Assembly: GCF_016906535.1 (NCBI RefSeq)
Contig: NC_057377.1
Location: forward strand, 1,488,001 to 1,552,000
Direction: 5' to 3'
DNA: 64,000 nt
DNA from: Rhizoctonia solani
Lineage: Eukaryota; Basidiomycota; Agaricomycetes; Cantharellales; Ceratobasidiaceae
Shown here: piece by piece, positions 36,067-49,300 of the stretch
Layout: every line of letters begins with the position of its first letter
Position numbering within the stretch: the stretch's first letter is position 1
Made by a program: the position numbers and the translations under genes
Notes under the pieces: model-generated
Database searches by the model: none
Told to the model about the DNA's origin: nothing
What the model saw: only the letters and a program-made list of their open reading frames with translations

Positions 36067-37953
36067 GTTGGAGGTGAGTGCTGAATGGAACAGAGCAGAC
36101 CGCCAATGGAGAGACCGCACAATCGGCTCATTTCTTTTAAACTGATCCCAAGCCCTACGCATACATACTCTAAGACAATAAGCTTACCATGGAAAGAGCC
36201 ATTTCGGCGCCCTATGCCGATATCCCTTTCAGTTGCACTGGGAGGATTGCAGGCTATCCATGATCGTCAAGCCAAGCATTCCCGTGGACGGAGTGCGAGC
36301 CAGGCCGTTGATTTCGAGCAATTTGATCCGCCCTGACTTTGATCCCAGTAAATCACTCCCGTCAATGAATACTGGTAAGGGGCAGATGGCTTGGTATGCG
36401 GGTGGCTGGTGAAATCGGTGTGGATGCGTACCGGTGCTTTCAGTGGAGGACATGCCAATTTCGTATGATCCCCATTCATTTTGCTTGGACGTTTGGTCGC
36501 TCGGGCGAATGTATGTTAGGAAGCGTAGCGCAATCAAACCTATGATCAACATGTCAAATCAAGGTTAGGAATGGCTAAAGTTTACAAAGGAGGCGGATTC
36601 AGCCCCGGCATGGATGCAATGTACTGCTTGTTGAGTCAATGCTCAATCCATGTTAGTGAGCCTCGGCGCCGAGCTTCCATTGGGGGGACAGTACCCCAAG
36701 AAGATATGTACGCGTCGGTGCCACAAAGAGCTTCCGAAGCTTAGGCTGTGCCTAGAGCCGCGCACTATTCAGTTGTAGGCTTTCCCCAACACTCATGCTA
36801 GGCATCTTCTGTCTCTGCCGGCTGCGCCAATCCGGGACGCAAATTGAGTCTCTAGCGCGAAACCGGACACTTTGTGGGCAAGTATCTCGGCTACGGGTCT
36901 ATCGTACATAGATGAGTCACCTTACACACATGGTGTGTAAGGTATTGGTCGGAAATGCAAAGAGTTCGCCATTCTCCAAATGAAGAGTGCACAACATTTC
37001 AATGACTGTGAGTTGCCCACCTAGAAATGGGCAAATATTCAAACTGCATGATTTTGAACCCCGTTTGAGAGATGCATAACTAGGCGACCGACCTGGGCTG
37101 ATTGACCTTCATAGGCGCGCTCATCATTCGGATAAACTCCGGAGATACTATCAATGGCCAAAACTGTGTAAAGGCAAAATCTATCTCAGGCGCCTCTTGG
37201 AGTATAGGAAGCTCCTTCCACGAAAACCTATCTGGGACAAAGCCTATTTCAGCCTAGTAAGCGATATAGAGTCATCTTCCGGCTTTGTTCTCTCACAAAC
37301 ACCGGCCCCGTAGCTCCCGGACCAGGATCATAAGCAAGGGAAGAAAAGACAAATCGCCCAATAGGTACAAGGGTTAGTCGAGTACGGAAAAGGCTCCGTA
37401 CCAGGCCTCAAGCGGCCAAAGGCGGAAGGTGAGCGCGAGGAACCAATTGCCCAAACCGACTGCACCCGACCCACGAGCGGAGACAAGACGGTTTGTAATT
37501 GTAACATTGTGGCTGAAATCAGCCATTACCCCAGCAAATTGAGTCTAGTTATGCTCAATTCAAAGTTTGTTCCAATATCTTCCTCGGACCTTTGGGTTTA
37601 CGGCAACTAGGGTTGGTGTCGCCGCGCCGAGGTCAAGCCCGAGTGTTTGGCCAAGCGTCCATCAAGAATGTATCCAGGGGCGAGCCGGCGGGCGATATAG
37701 TGCGAAGTCTTTGTTCTCAGAGGATTATCGATAGCGGAGCGATGGTCTGATGGAAGCTAACAGAAGAAATGGAGACCACGGCGCCTTGATTTGGATTACT
37801 TGGATGATCGGCATTATTAATTAGGTGGTAAACATCAAACTTAACACCATTGATTTTCAAATATCCGCGCGCCCATCCGAAAGTTAAGCGGAATGCTAAT
37901 TTGTGTCCTTTGACGCTATCATTTATAATACTATAACATTACATCCGTCTAAT
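36067..37953. other. Intergenic, no gene seen
   Basis: About 1.9 kb lies between laccase 2 and the desaturase gene, both on the minus strand. An open frame at 36229-36552 (minus) has no domain and no supporting exons. Nothing else was recognised. Confidence 0.45.
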
Positions 37954-39774
37954 TTACTGTATCAATCGGGCGATGCGCATAGATCTCATTCTGGCGCGAG
38001 CCGTGCGAGTGTGATTGTTCATACCCCCATTGAAAGCCCAACTGGCATCTTGGGGAAGATCCTTCTTGACATCGGCAAGAAGAGGAGTGCCGGGTCGAGA
38101 CTTGAAGGAATATTGCCCAAGCAAGGCCGCCCCACCAGGCTACATAGGGGGTCGACGTAAATGTACAAGGCGAATGGTTCACCCGACTGTGATCGAACTT
38201 ACATGTTCACTCATGTACTTGGTAACATCGACAACCCATCCGTCAATCAGAACCGCCGTACGACGCTCGTTTAGAACGTGAGACTCAAGTCGTGAGAGGT
38301 CCCAGGCCTCGTACTCTTCTTTCTGGGGTTGGTCAGTTGCCTCGTTTTCGTTCTCGACCTCGGCGACCGCATCGAAAAAGTCTTCATCACTGAGGGCTTC
38401 CCAGCCATGGGGTAGATGGTCTTTCCCAAGGGAGTGGGCGTAGCTCATCCATCGACGAGCTCGTGAAACATCTTCTTCGCGTGCCCGGCGCACTCGGGTC
38501 ACAAGAGGTGTGAATTGATGAAGCGCCCATATGATCCATTTAGACGGATCCCAGTCTTGGGGACATGGTCCGTTGCGGAAATCATGTGGGAATGCATGCT
38601 GTGGGATAGTTAGAATGACTCACGGTGAATAAGATTAAACGTACATGCTGCAAGGTTAAATATTTAGCCGAAATATATTATTCATTATCGAAACACATAC
38701 ATAATTGTGGTTTCCTTCGCCAGAAGTAAATAAAGCAAGTATCTATCGACAGATCAAGTGTTGATGCAATATGTAAGCATTTCCCACGGGTCTTATCACA
38801 AACGAAATATGGCCTACCAGATTTCCTCGAGCGGTAACTTCGTTCGTATAAGGCTGAAGACCATCCCAGTGGGCCAGCGAATTTATCATAAACGTGCAAT
38901 GCCAGACTGAAAAGATATAACCTTGTGTCAACGAGTGAAGACATAACTTCTGTGATACCTACTCATAATACGAGCTACAACACCTCCGTAGAGATAGCCC
39001 CCAAGCGCATCTCCCCAGAGTTTTGCAATTAAAGTAGGCGTTACAAGTCCAAAGAAAGCCGCGATAGGGATGTAGAAGCGATGTTGAATTTGGACGACTA
39101 TAAATCAATTAATATGAGCTGCTTAAATAAAACTTTGTTGCGACTCACCCGGGTCTGCTTCCAAGTCATCTTTATTTACGAGTGACATCCGTTCATATAC
39201 TGGTTTGCGGAATATCCAGCCAACGTGCGCATACCACAGTCCGCGCGTTGCAGCATAGGGGTCATGGATAGGATCGTCGGTGAACCTGTGATGAAGCCTG
39301 TGCCTCAAGCACCACCACTGCAAGAGGTTGCTCAGCAAATTGAAGACTGTTTGACCGCCGTCTTCTCACCTTAATAGATCCTTGGAATCCTAGTGCTCCC
39401 ATTACGGCTAGAACGGCTCTGAGAGGTCGACGAGCCGTAAATGACTTGTGAGACCATAGGCGATGATATCCAATAGTAATTCTACAATAACAGCGATAAT
39501 AAGTTGTCTGAATCGAAATAAAGGTTCTGTCCTACCCGAAAGAGGCTAATTGCCAGGATAAGATACATAAGGCAATAGTTTTCCGCGGTGCTACCCAGAC
39601 GGGGTAGTAGTAGACTCCTAGAACTGCTACAATGTGCATAGAGACAAAGAAAATCGCATTCGACCACCATATCGGTGCCCTCTGAGGTTTATCATTCGCC
39701 CCTTTCTATAAGTATGTCGTTGAGCAATGTATGCCCTTGGGTAGACCAGAACATACCTGTATATCTACACTCAT
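37954..39774 (-). CDS. OLE1: Acyl-CoA Delta9-desaturase with fused cytochrome b5 domain
   Basis: Ole1 introduces the Delta9 double bond into palmitoyl- and stearoyl-CoA at the endoplasmic reticulum. It uses three histidine boxes and a C-terminal cytochrome b5 electron donor. Exon 1 (39774-39757) encodes MSVDIQ. Membrane segments follow (NAIFFVSMHIVAVLGVYYY). Box 1 is HRLWSH and box 2 is HRLHH. Box 3 is rebuilt as GEGNHNY-H-HAFPHDF only if a 3-nt exon (38645-38647) is included. The b5 domain contains AVLIDGWVVDVTKYMSEHPGG, with the haem-ligand HPGG split by an intron. The protein ends MRIARLIQ at 37954. Expected length is about 430 residues, normal for basidiomycete Ole1. It is divergent from TRM6. 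Confidence 0.93.
38645..38647 (-). other. 3-nt microexon of the desaturase gene
   Basis: On the minus strand CAT is preceded by CCTTGCAG and followed by GTACGTTT. The flanking introns both have good borders (GTATGT...TTGCAG and GTACGT...CCACAG). All phases are zero. Inclusion adds the single His needed to turn HNY-HAFPHDF into the family's HNxHHAFPHDF box. Confidence 0.8.
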
Positions 39775-40370
39775 CTGGAATAATCACAACAATGACAGAG
39801 CTTGCGGCAGGAGGCTCAGGAGGGGAGATACTCTCGCAGTCAAACGTGCAAATTATCGAGTATGACGAAGCTTGCGATTAAATCAAGTGCTTTGTTTCCA
39901 TCGGCATCCGAAGTGGTCGATTGCAGCCCACGATCGGAAGAGGTCATCGTTAGGGGTCTACGAAGGGCATCTGTGTTATTCATGGAAATCTCAGACGGAA
40001 TGTATTTTTATACACCTGCGTATCATAGACATAGTGCGTGTGCATGCTATCCTCCACCAAAGCACTTTGGCACAACGCCACCCAAGAATTTCGGGGTTGG
40101 TCAGGCGTGGCCGGTTAAGTTACAAATTTGATTAATGTCCTCTTCTCCGATCCCGATCGTCAACTGAGGCTGTGCCCTGCACACCGTGGTTAGCTACCAA
40201 CTCTCCCAGACATGTAACGTATAATGTAACGGCCCCCATTGTTTTGATTCCAAATTGTGAACCACATCATATTCAAAGTGCTCACTGGATTTGTACAAGT
40301 GCTGTGGACTAGATCTGTACTCGGACATCGACGCTGACACCTCTTAGGTAACTATCGACTCGGATATTCT
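39775..40370. other. Divergent promoter region of desaturase and TRM6
   Basis: This 596-bp stretch separates the two start codons. Open frames at 39802-40135 do not look coding. No specific regulatory motif was identified. Confidence 0.5.
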
Positions 40371-42251
40371 ATGGAAATGGGCGCTCCTAGGGACATCCGA
40401 CCTGGAGACAATGTCATTCTAAAGCTCCCCAACGGTGAACTCAAGCTTGTAAAAATACCAGACGGGGATGGAAAAGGGTATGTAACATTCCTCGCCATCC
40501 TACCATAACTCAATAATAGAAAGGTAGTGAAATAAAACTCGGAAAGTATGGTGCATTTCGCAGCGAGCACATACTCGGCCACCCATTTGGCTTATCCTAC
40601 GAGATTTTGGATAAAAAGGAACTAAAAGTAGTGCCCCATAGGACCATAGAGGAAATAGGTGCGTCTTTGTGCAAATGATCAACGTCTTGATTTCGGTCTA
40701 ACGGTAGTTGTATCAGAGGAGACCAATGCAACAAATGAATTAATCAACGATGATGGAAAGTTTGTGCAGCCGTTAACCACGGAGGAAATAGAGCTGCTCA
40801 AAGCCAGCGGTGCCCATGTCACAGTAAGTTCGACTCAATGAGTGGCTGAGTTTTCTGATCTGTTCCTCAGGAAATCATCAAACGCCAAATCGAGGCTCAC
40901 ACAACGTACGAACTCAAAAACGAGTATAGCAAAGAAAAGTACAAGAAGAGAAAAGAAGCCAAGTAGGTCGACTTACCGAAATAACCCCCTAGTACTTAAT
41001 GCAGCATCAGGTACTCCAAAAGCTTTACAGTTATAGAACCTACACTGTTCAACATCTGTGAATACCACTTCTCACGGGACGCCAGCAAAATCCGAGACCT
41101 GAGACCTCATACCTTGGGACAACTACTCAACTCGGCCAACGTTCGACCAGGCGCACGCATCTTGGTGGCTGACGATGTTTCGGGGCTACTCGTAGCGGCT
41201 GTGCTAGAGAGGTTGGGAGGTAAGACTGACAAACTTCACCCCGTGAGATCTCTACCTTTAACATAAAACAATAGGAAGTGGGAGATGTCTGGTAATCACC
41301 GACGTCGATGGACCATCGGCGTTTCCTATTATACCCCATATGAACTTCGAGCCCGAAGTCAAGTCTTCAAAAATTATGAGTACCTTGAATTGGGCGGCCG
41401 CGGACGAGGATTATACCCCTTGTGAGTTCGGACCCACCAGAGGTGCATTTTTTCTGATATTTACTCTTAGTGGCTGCTGCTCGAGTTGCCGAGGAGCCGG
41501 TGGAAGAACTACAAACTAACAAGGAAAAATCAAAACAGCGAAAGCGAAAGGTAGCAGTTGGTGTATTAGCCAGCTTACGAGAGGAACTGTTTTCAGGGGA
41601 ATTTGACGGGTAACGTATCGTGCTTAATGTTTGAGTGGTTTGCTAAAGTCAGGTGTCTAGCTTGGTGGTAGCCAGTCAATTTGAGCCATTCTCGCTGGTA
41701 GAGAAATTGTCACCGTATTTGGCCGGATCTGGGTCAATTGCTGTTTATAGTCCTTACATTCAGGTTAGCACTGTCTCTCGAGAATATATAGACGTCTAGT
41801 ATTGAGATACTTCCAGCCTCTTATAGAAGCTCAATCTCGAATGCGACCAATGGCCAAGTACTTGGCTCCTGCAGTCCAAGAAACCTGGCATCGAGAGTAC
41901 CAGGTTAGATAGCACTCTCGGCTCACGTCCAGTCGCCCATTATCTTTTTTTAGGTGCTCCCTGGTCGAACACACCCGCACATGACTATGCCAGGTCCAAC
42001 AGGGTATATTTTAACTGCGATCAAGGTGTAGGTGTTTGGCCGCTATTCGCAGGTTCGGATTTTTTGAACGAAAATATTGCAGATACGATAACCCCGAGGC
42101 ATCTTCTGTACTCCTACATCGAAAGGAACTTAGAGCCAAAAGGCGTAAACTTGCCGAGGAGAAGGCAGCAGAAAGCGCAGGGTCTGCAGCCGATGATGCA
42201 GTGGAAGAACAAGATCCAACTTTGGCGCCAGCAATGGGCCCTGAACCATAA
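40371..42251 (+). CDS. TRM6: tRNA (adenine-58-N1)-methyltransferase non-catalytic subunit
   Basis: Trm6 (Gcd10) pairs with catalytic Trm61 to make m1A58 in tRNAs, including initiator tRNA. Eleven exons join in phase to about 467 residues. The N-terminal barrel includes IKLGKYGAFRSEHILGHPFG; the linker has SGAHVTEIIKRQIEAH. The central block ...RDASKIRDLRPHTLGQLL leads into the C-terminal Rossmann-like domain (ARILVADDVSGLLVAAVLERLG, LVITDVDG, LVVASQFEP). HPHMTMPGPTGYILTAIKV is the usual family end. The first intron needs the acceptor at 40526-40527 to keep frame. After ...TAIKV the plain reading hits a stop at 42029-42031. A 25-nt intron (42028-42052) would continue into a 65-residue charged tail ending at 42251. 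If that intron is not real, the gene ends at 42031. Confidence 0.85.
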
Positions 42252-42471
42252 CGACTTGCGCGGATACTCATATCTTTTGCTCGGGTTATTACAACTCATC
42301 TAAAAACTGTGGCCAGTGGATAAAGACAAATTTTATAAACATTCTTTGACCTCGAGTTACAAATTGAAGCCAAGAAGTCCCTATTAATTTAGGGTCCTCT
42401 CTTGAAATAGCAAACAGGAAACCAGGAAACAAGAAACGAGACTGAGTGATTTGATTGGGCAAACTTTGCCT

Positions 42472-45002
42472 CTACTGCAAGTCTGCAGAAAGTGCTTGAT
42501 ACTTGGGGCACAATTGGTCCCATGACGAGCTCGTGGTCACCTTCTGCGTTCCAGCACGAATTTCGCTTGGTGCCTCGGCAAATACCACGGCAAGCCCGGC
42601 CTCGAGATGCCCTATCGCTCTGTTAGTGACAGGTTTGCTATAAGCAATGATACATGCGCTTACAGTCAATGTGGCAATGGACGAACCAGGGACCGGGATT
42701 GTCGGTCTATGGGAAGATGGCTTAAGTATTGAGGGCCTGCGTGGATCATATGACCACTCACCCTGAAACGCAGGATGACACCAGTGTTTGATACGCGAAC
42801 CACATCGCGACGAGGAGGGTTTACGTAGTTGACTATGATACCGAGAATTAGTACTTTGTTCGAGTGATTCGAACCCAAATGTACTCACTGGATCCACCGA
42901 GCGACTGCACAACGTCAAACACGTGCCCACTGTAAAGCACTAAGTCAGTACTACGTGCGTCAGAGTACCGTTTAAAGCTATACTCACTGAAGATGGATAG
43001 GGTGGTTTGCTCCTCCAGTGATTACAAGTTCCTATCTATCAGTTAGTTCCATGTTCTATCACTGGGTGTGCATATTTATACTTACAATGGTCTTGTTGAA
43101 CGGAAGTGTGAGTGTATGCTCGTCAGTACCAAAGTCAGCATCAACTGTTGCGTTATTAGATAAGATCTGGAGAAGTGTAGCTAGACGAAGGGTAAGGAGA
43201 GTATATTTTGCAAGTATACAGAGCGCAGGCTTACGGAGTGTTGGGGGCTTGTACTGCACCCCGTTGAACGTGAAGGCGACAGATCCGTCAATGGTCGACC
43301 TGCCTATTGCAAGGTTGACAACGACGTCTGCGGGATCGGAGCCACCGGGAGCACCAGGATTGATAAGCGCATGCAGATTCTCTTCAACGAGTGGAGCGTT
43401 GCCCATGGCCGTGGTCTGTTCGGTGGTTGGCTCTGCTTCGGGTGCACCCTCGTAGCGCAAGACAGCATACACGTTGGTTGCATCAACTACCGAATATGTG
43501 AGCACAAACGGGGTTTCTGGAGCTGAATAGTAACATACGGTTGGCATTTGTACCAGCAGCAGCGACAGTCATGGGAGCGCTGACCCAGTAGTTCGCTACC
43601 GTCTGATTCGCTTCGAGCTACAATCCAAATAAATAGGTAATAAATCATATATATATATAGTGAACTCACGATGAAAGAATAGCGTTGTCCGGCGTAAATG
43701 TCGAAGCTATCGACCACCAATGGTTCATGTGCGATCCCATCAGCTTCCTATGGCCCATTTTAGTTTAGCTTGCACAGTACATGCCTACACTCCCTTACAA
43801 TAATAGTCATGGTATGTCCTTCTATAGCAAAGGTGTAGGAACCGATGGCGGAAGTGTTGATGACACGGAATCGATAGCGCTTGCCGGACTGCACTTTAAG
43901 GACTGCACGCTCGACCTCCGGCCCACCCACATAGCGACCCTTCCCATTGATAAGTGCAGAATCTGGGACACTGTTCGGATGTGTAAGTATGAACAGGTAT
44001 CACCATACATCTATGAGCACTTACGGGGCGTTAAGCGCAGTGTTATTGGTGGAGAAAAACTGCTCCTGCAACGTGGGAGCGGGGGTGTGATACCAGTCAT
44101 CAAGGGTGATGACTGTGGCCTCGTCGTCGACGTCGTACAGGGCTTTGTGAGGATCATTAGGGTCTACAACGATGGATGTTAATATCATGTACTCTTAGTC
44201 GCGCATATGTGCTAGAAATAGTACCATAGACGACCACTAAATACCGTGTCAGTCAGATTCCACTGAGCATGTACATCAGAGTCTAAACGACTTACGTGCA
44301 CCACGCAAACCATCGACATATTGACTGGACAGATGACTGTGATACCAGAATGTGCCGGTCTGATCGTGAAGAGGGATCTCATAGGTGTAGGAGTTGAACT
44401 GAGAGATCGGACACTGTGTCACTGAGAAAGGGAGGTTGGAGGATGTCGGTCTGAACTAACGGAAGATCAAACTCACCAAATGCCGGGCCATCTTCACCTG
44501 CAGTCCCGCTCTGAAACTGTATAAGATATGAATATGGTCCGGACAAGGAAAAGTATGGTGCCGACGTACCAGTCCATGCCAATGCTGGTAATGGAGACGG
44601 GGTGTCAGAAACGTGAAATAGGCTCAGTTCGTTTTGTGTTTCCTACTTACAATTGTAGTAGATCGCCTCATAGAGCTATCGGTGAGCTGTTCAAGGGTCA
44701 AAAGTAAGTTAGATAAGCCGATGTCTCGTCTGCGGGCACACCAACCTGATTTGTGACGTTAATACGCAGAGTATCGCCTTTGTTAGCCTGCAGACAGTTT
44801 AATGAATAATTGATCATCTACAATCCTCCTTTAGCTTTACCGTGATCAGAGTGCCAGGGATCTGGCCGTTGACAGCGACAACAGAACGCCTAAACCCGTC
44901 GGGAGCAGCCTGAACGTTACCAATGACGAAGTTGTAGTCTACGAAGGCCCCGAGAACGGGGCTCGCTGTGACCGCAGCAACTATTGCTAAGGCAGACTTC
45001 AT
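42472..45002 (-). CDS. Laccase 3 (secreted multicopper oxidase)
   Basis: The third laccase paralogue, about 525 residues in more than 20 exons. Met 45002 starts a signal peptide ending near SPVLG. The four copper motifs are present: HWHGL in a 15-nt exon (44570-44584), the second His-X-His, HPIHLHGH and HCHIDW, followed by [12 protein letters not shown] with Leu in the axial position. The 12-nt VVY exon lies at 44225-44236. It ends ALSADLQ at 42472, convergent with TRM6. A TATATAAG element lies about 93 nt before the start. No disabling change was seen. Confidence 0.94.
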
Positions 45003-46357
45003 AGCGAGTGAAGTGATTTGTAAATGTGAACAAGTGGGGAAAGTAGAAAAATGTGTAGAGGATAAGATGAAGTGTATGAGCGTTTTGCTGTTAGCTTATA
45101 TACCTCAAGATGTTGCGCACATTTGACTCACAAGGGGGTGAAGGAGTAAACAATCGGCTTTCCCGAAACCATTGCCTATACTGCCGCCGAGCCGTGGGAT
45201 GGTATGCACTTGTGCAAAGTACAGTAAGCATACACGCAGGCAGCAAATAAGCACAAACAAACTAGGGGGTCGAACAATCGGTGCTCCCCGGTTGATCCCG
45301 TCCCAATCAATAATCACCGACTGCTGCGGATCGGCGTTCCGTAGGTTTGATACGTCTTTGTATTCTTAGCACTGGAAGCCATCGAAGCCAAGACTGAGGA
45401 ACGGAGTCAAGCCATGAAAGATCAAATGTAGGGATAAGGAAACAAGATGATTGAGAAGGACAGGGATCTCGTGGATTTACCTTTATTATCGCTCCTAAGC
45501 TGTGGAGAATCGAGAGCAGTCTCGGTAAGGTAAGTATTCGTTTCGCGTGGATAACCGCAGCACTGATTGATGCATATTGTTACGTATGCGATTTGAGGTT
45601 TGGTTAGTCAAACCTGGGTACCTATTGTTAACGTTGCTGAGCGAATACGGAACCTCTCCCTGGATCTCGTGGCACAGGCAATCGGGTATCACTTATATTT
45701 CTCCCTCAACATAAGTTCTATGTGCGGCCCAAGCTATGTCCCTAGCTAAATCTGACAAGGTAATGCCTATACAATTTAGAAATAAATAAGAATCAGGGAA
45801 CAACGCCCTCGGCCTCGGGAGTCATGTTTGTCGTATTACTTCAATTACTTGTTTAGTCCAGATTCCGGGACAACGAAGCAGCATGAAGTTAGACGCTTGG
45901 CGCCTTCTTTTTATTGCTATAATCAGCCCATAAGTATACTAGCCTAGCATTTGTAATAGTCAGGTTACGCGGAGCACATGTATAATGATTGAAATGGCCG
46001 ACGAGCACGCATTCCGTCGCCCAGTTGGTCGCAGGATTCTTCTTGGCCAGTTCCCATGCCAAGAGTGTGCCTATAACGGGAATATAGTTTGACTACATCC
46101 ATCAACTAGTGAATGATATGGGCATATTGAGGGTCGGCCGCCGAGGTCTTTCCCAGTGGTACGTGATAATCCTTGGTACGTAGGATCACCGCGTGCCGAC
46201 TAACATAGTGTAGGGGTCGATTCGCCTTATTTGGGTTCTGGTCGCACCCCGGGTGTCATACTATGTAATTCCATTTTCAGTGCTATCTTGTGGTTATCGT
46301 AGATTGGGGAAGGGGAGGTCGAGTTAATGTACATATGTATATTGGAGCGGGATTTCA
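45003..46357. other. Intergenic, promoter of laccase 3 and 3' flank of GH3 gene
   Basis: No gene was recognised in these 1.35 kb. The laccase 3 TATA-like element is listed separately. Confidence 0.5.
45095..45102 (-). promoter_or_regulatory. TATA-like element of laccase 3
   Basis: On the minus strand TATATAAG lies about 93 nt before the start codon at 45002, a position similar to that of the laccase 1 element. Confidence 0.5.
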
Positions 46358-49300
46358 TCAAGCAAAAATACCCTTTAGACGGAAATCTCTGCTGCTGGCT
46401 CCTACAGTAACCCCCACTTGTCCGTCTATTTTCGCCCAACCTTGGCGAGCGACATCCCAGGCCGATAGATCGTATCGAGACAGAGTCAAGTTCACACGCT
46501 GGGTCTGTCCCGGCTTGAGTGCAACCCGAGCAAAGCCTCTAAGTTGGTTAGGCGGAGAATTTGCCGAAGCTGGTGCCTGGATGTAAAGCTGCGCAACCTG
46601 AACAAAAGCAGTTACAGCTCAGATCGGATGGTTCCAACACGATTCTGCCGCACCTCATGTCCTACTACCTGGCCGGTGTTCTTGATATCGAAGGACACGT
46701 CGTAATAAGGCGCATGAAGCCTACAAAGGAAATTGACGAGAAAGATCGCTTGAGAGGGCAAGCGGACATACCATGGTGCAAGAGATGCACCCTTGACCTT
46801 GGGAGCGACCTTGCCTGCCTCCCATCCCGACACCTCGCTCCCAGTGCTAGCCTTTGTGGATCTAGATACACGTAAGTTCGCATAGCTGAAGGTTGTGTAA
46901 GATAATCCAAAGCCGAAGGGGAACCGGGGAGTGATATTATTCTTGAAGCACGATTAGAATAATGCCACAACCGAGTTTAGCTTGACTGACCTTGTCGAAG
47001 TGGCGATAGTCAATAAACAATCTAGATAGTGCTTGAAAACCAGTGGTCATAATGATAGAATAAGAATACTACCTACCCTTCACTATACGGGATATGTGGG
47101 ATACCGTTGCTCTCATCATAAACGACCTCAGTACCATAATCAGATCGCTGTTTGGCAATAGTATACGGAAGCTTTGCTGATGGATTGACTGCGCCATACA
47201 AGACATCAACTAGGGCATTACCTGATTCCTGACCTGGAAGCCCAGCCCAAAGAACCTAAGACCAATAGTTAGGCACCATTATCCCACATCAAGGATCATT
47301 CCTGCTCACCGCAGTAACATTAGGATTGTCGATCCATGGTTCCATGATGATAGGGCCAACCGAGTGCACAACTACGACCGTGTTGGAATTCGCACTAGCA
47401 ACTTCTCGGACAAGGTTATCTCCGTTATTCCATGCGGTCAAATTATTTCTTTAAGCGAAGTCAATACCTATCATCTATATATGATTTCTATGCGTACCTA
47501 TCTCCGCGGTTGCCATCAACAGTCAAGTAGCCTTCGCCGGAATCGCTATTGATAAAAACAATGGCTACATCCTTGTCTTTAGCTCGTGTCTTTGCGCCGG
47601 CCGTATCCCAATCGAGGGTATGCCAACTGACTGAAGTATGATCTTGTTTTGCACGGGCTTGAATAGCTTCCAGGGGCTTGATACAACGGAGCAGATTAGA
47701 AACAGAACTTCCCGGGACGTTATTGTACATACCGAAATAAGGTAAGGGAACTCGGTCGTGCTATAAGTGAAATTGTTTAGTATTATTCATACCTGGGGCA
47801 GCAGATCTACTAACCCAGACCCCCAAGCCATGGCAAGGGTGCCATCGACGCCGGCCCGGTCGGTAAACCCATTGGGCCCGCGAAGAGGTGGTGCTGAGTC
47901 GGAGCCTAGACACTGTTGAGTTTCAAGAGTATCGGATACAGTATACCGAAACGACTTACCAATGATTGCCAGAGATACCGGCTTTTTCAAAGGCAGCGTT
48001 GCTTTGGTATTCTTAAGCAAGATCGTAGAAGCAGCACCCATCTCGCGGATCCCCCTATCAAGTTATGAGCCCTAGAAGCCGCACACCAGAAATAACTAAG
48101 CGTACTTGTAATGATCTCCTTGCACATCCACATGTAAATTGAGTGGGCCACTGTCAATTGTAGGAGTGTTGAAGTTGACAGCAGGGTAGCCCTTCTCTTG
48201 TCCAGTCAGGTACCAGCCTGCGATAATACGGGTTGCCATATCCTTCGAAAAACAATAAGCACAGAAATAACGTAAAGAAAAGTAAACTCATTCACCGTTA
48301 ATCTCGCCTCGGGGATACGTCCATCTTTTACCCATTGAGTCAAGTTTCCGCCGAGCCAAGCCGAAGATGCGGGGATTCCCCAACCAAGCCCGCCGGGCAT
48401 CTCCATCTGTAAATTGATGTTATATATGTAACAAGTAAAAGAAACGCAGATCAAAACTTACATCAAGGCCGCGATTAGCTGACTCAGTAGAGTGGGTGGC
48501 CCACCAGTCAGACATAACATAACCTGGGAAACCATACTCGGTCTTCAAAATACCATTCAGAACCTTATCGTTCTCGCAAGAATAAGTTCCGTTGACTGTT
48601 CAGAAGATTGGGCATTGAATCCGATGAGAATAGTAATGAAGACTCACTTTGGTTGTACGAGCACATGAAACTTGCGACCCCGGCAGCCACACTGCGCAAA
48701 AAGGGGTGTGCATATAGCTCGTGTTGGGCTCGGTCATCCACGTCAGACGAAGAAGCATCTCGCTTGATCTCTTGCTCGCTGTGAACGAAATCTATGATTA
48801 GATTTCGAAAAGTGGGCGACTACAAATTAGTAGCTCACTTGTTTATGTAGTGTTTTGCACTATTCAAATTATAACAGTCAATACCAATAGGGGAAATGGC
48901 TTAGCAATATATAATCAGTGCGTACCATGCTTGCACGCCAGTACTCTGTATACCAAGAATTGTTTCGTATGCTGCTTCTCCACTCAAATACGGGTCTGCA
49001 CCACTAATTGAGAGGTCACAATAAGTGCATGAACACCTGGGCTTAGTTTTTACTTACAAGCCTTCCCAGTTCCTCCCTCCAGCGGCAACTCGAGCGAGAT
49101 TCATCGCCGGGCCTACAAAAGATTAGTACATCATACCGAGTTAAAAGTATTATAATTCTTACCCAGTGCAACGTTGACACCCTTGCCGCGGAACTCTTCT
49201 CCCAAGGCCACCCCGCGCGCACGAATGAGGTTTCGATCCCATCTGATAATAGCTGGTCAAATTTTATTCGAGGCATCTACTGGTACCATGACTCACGTAG

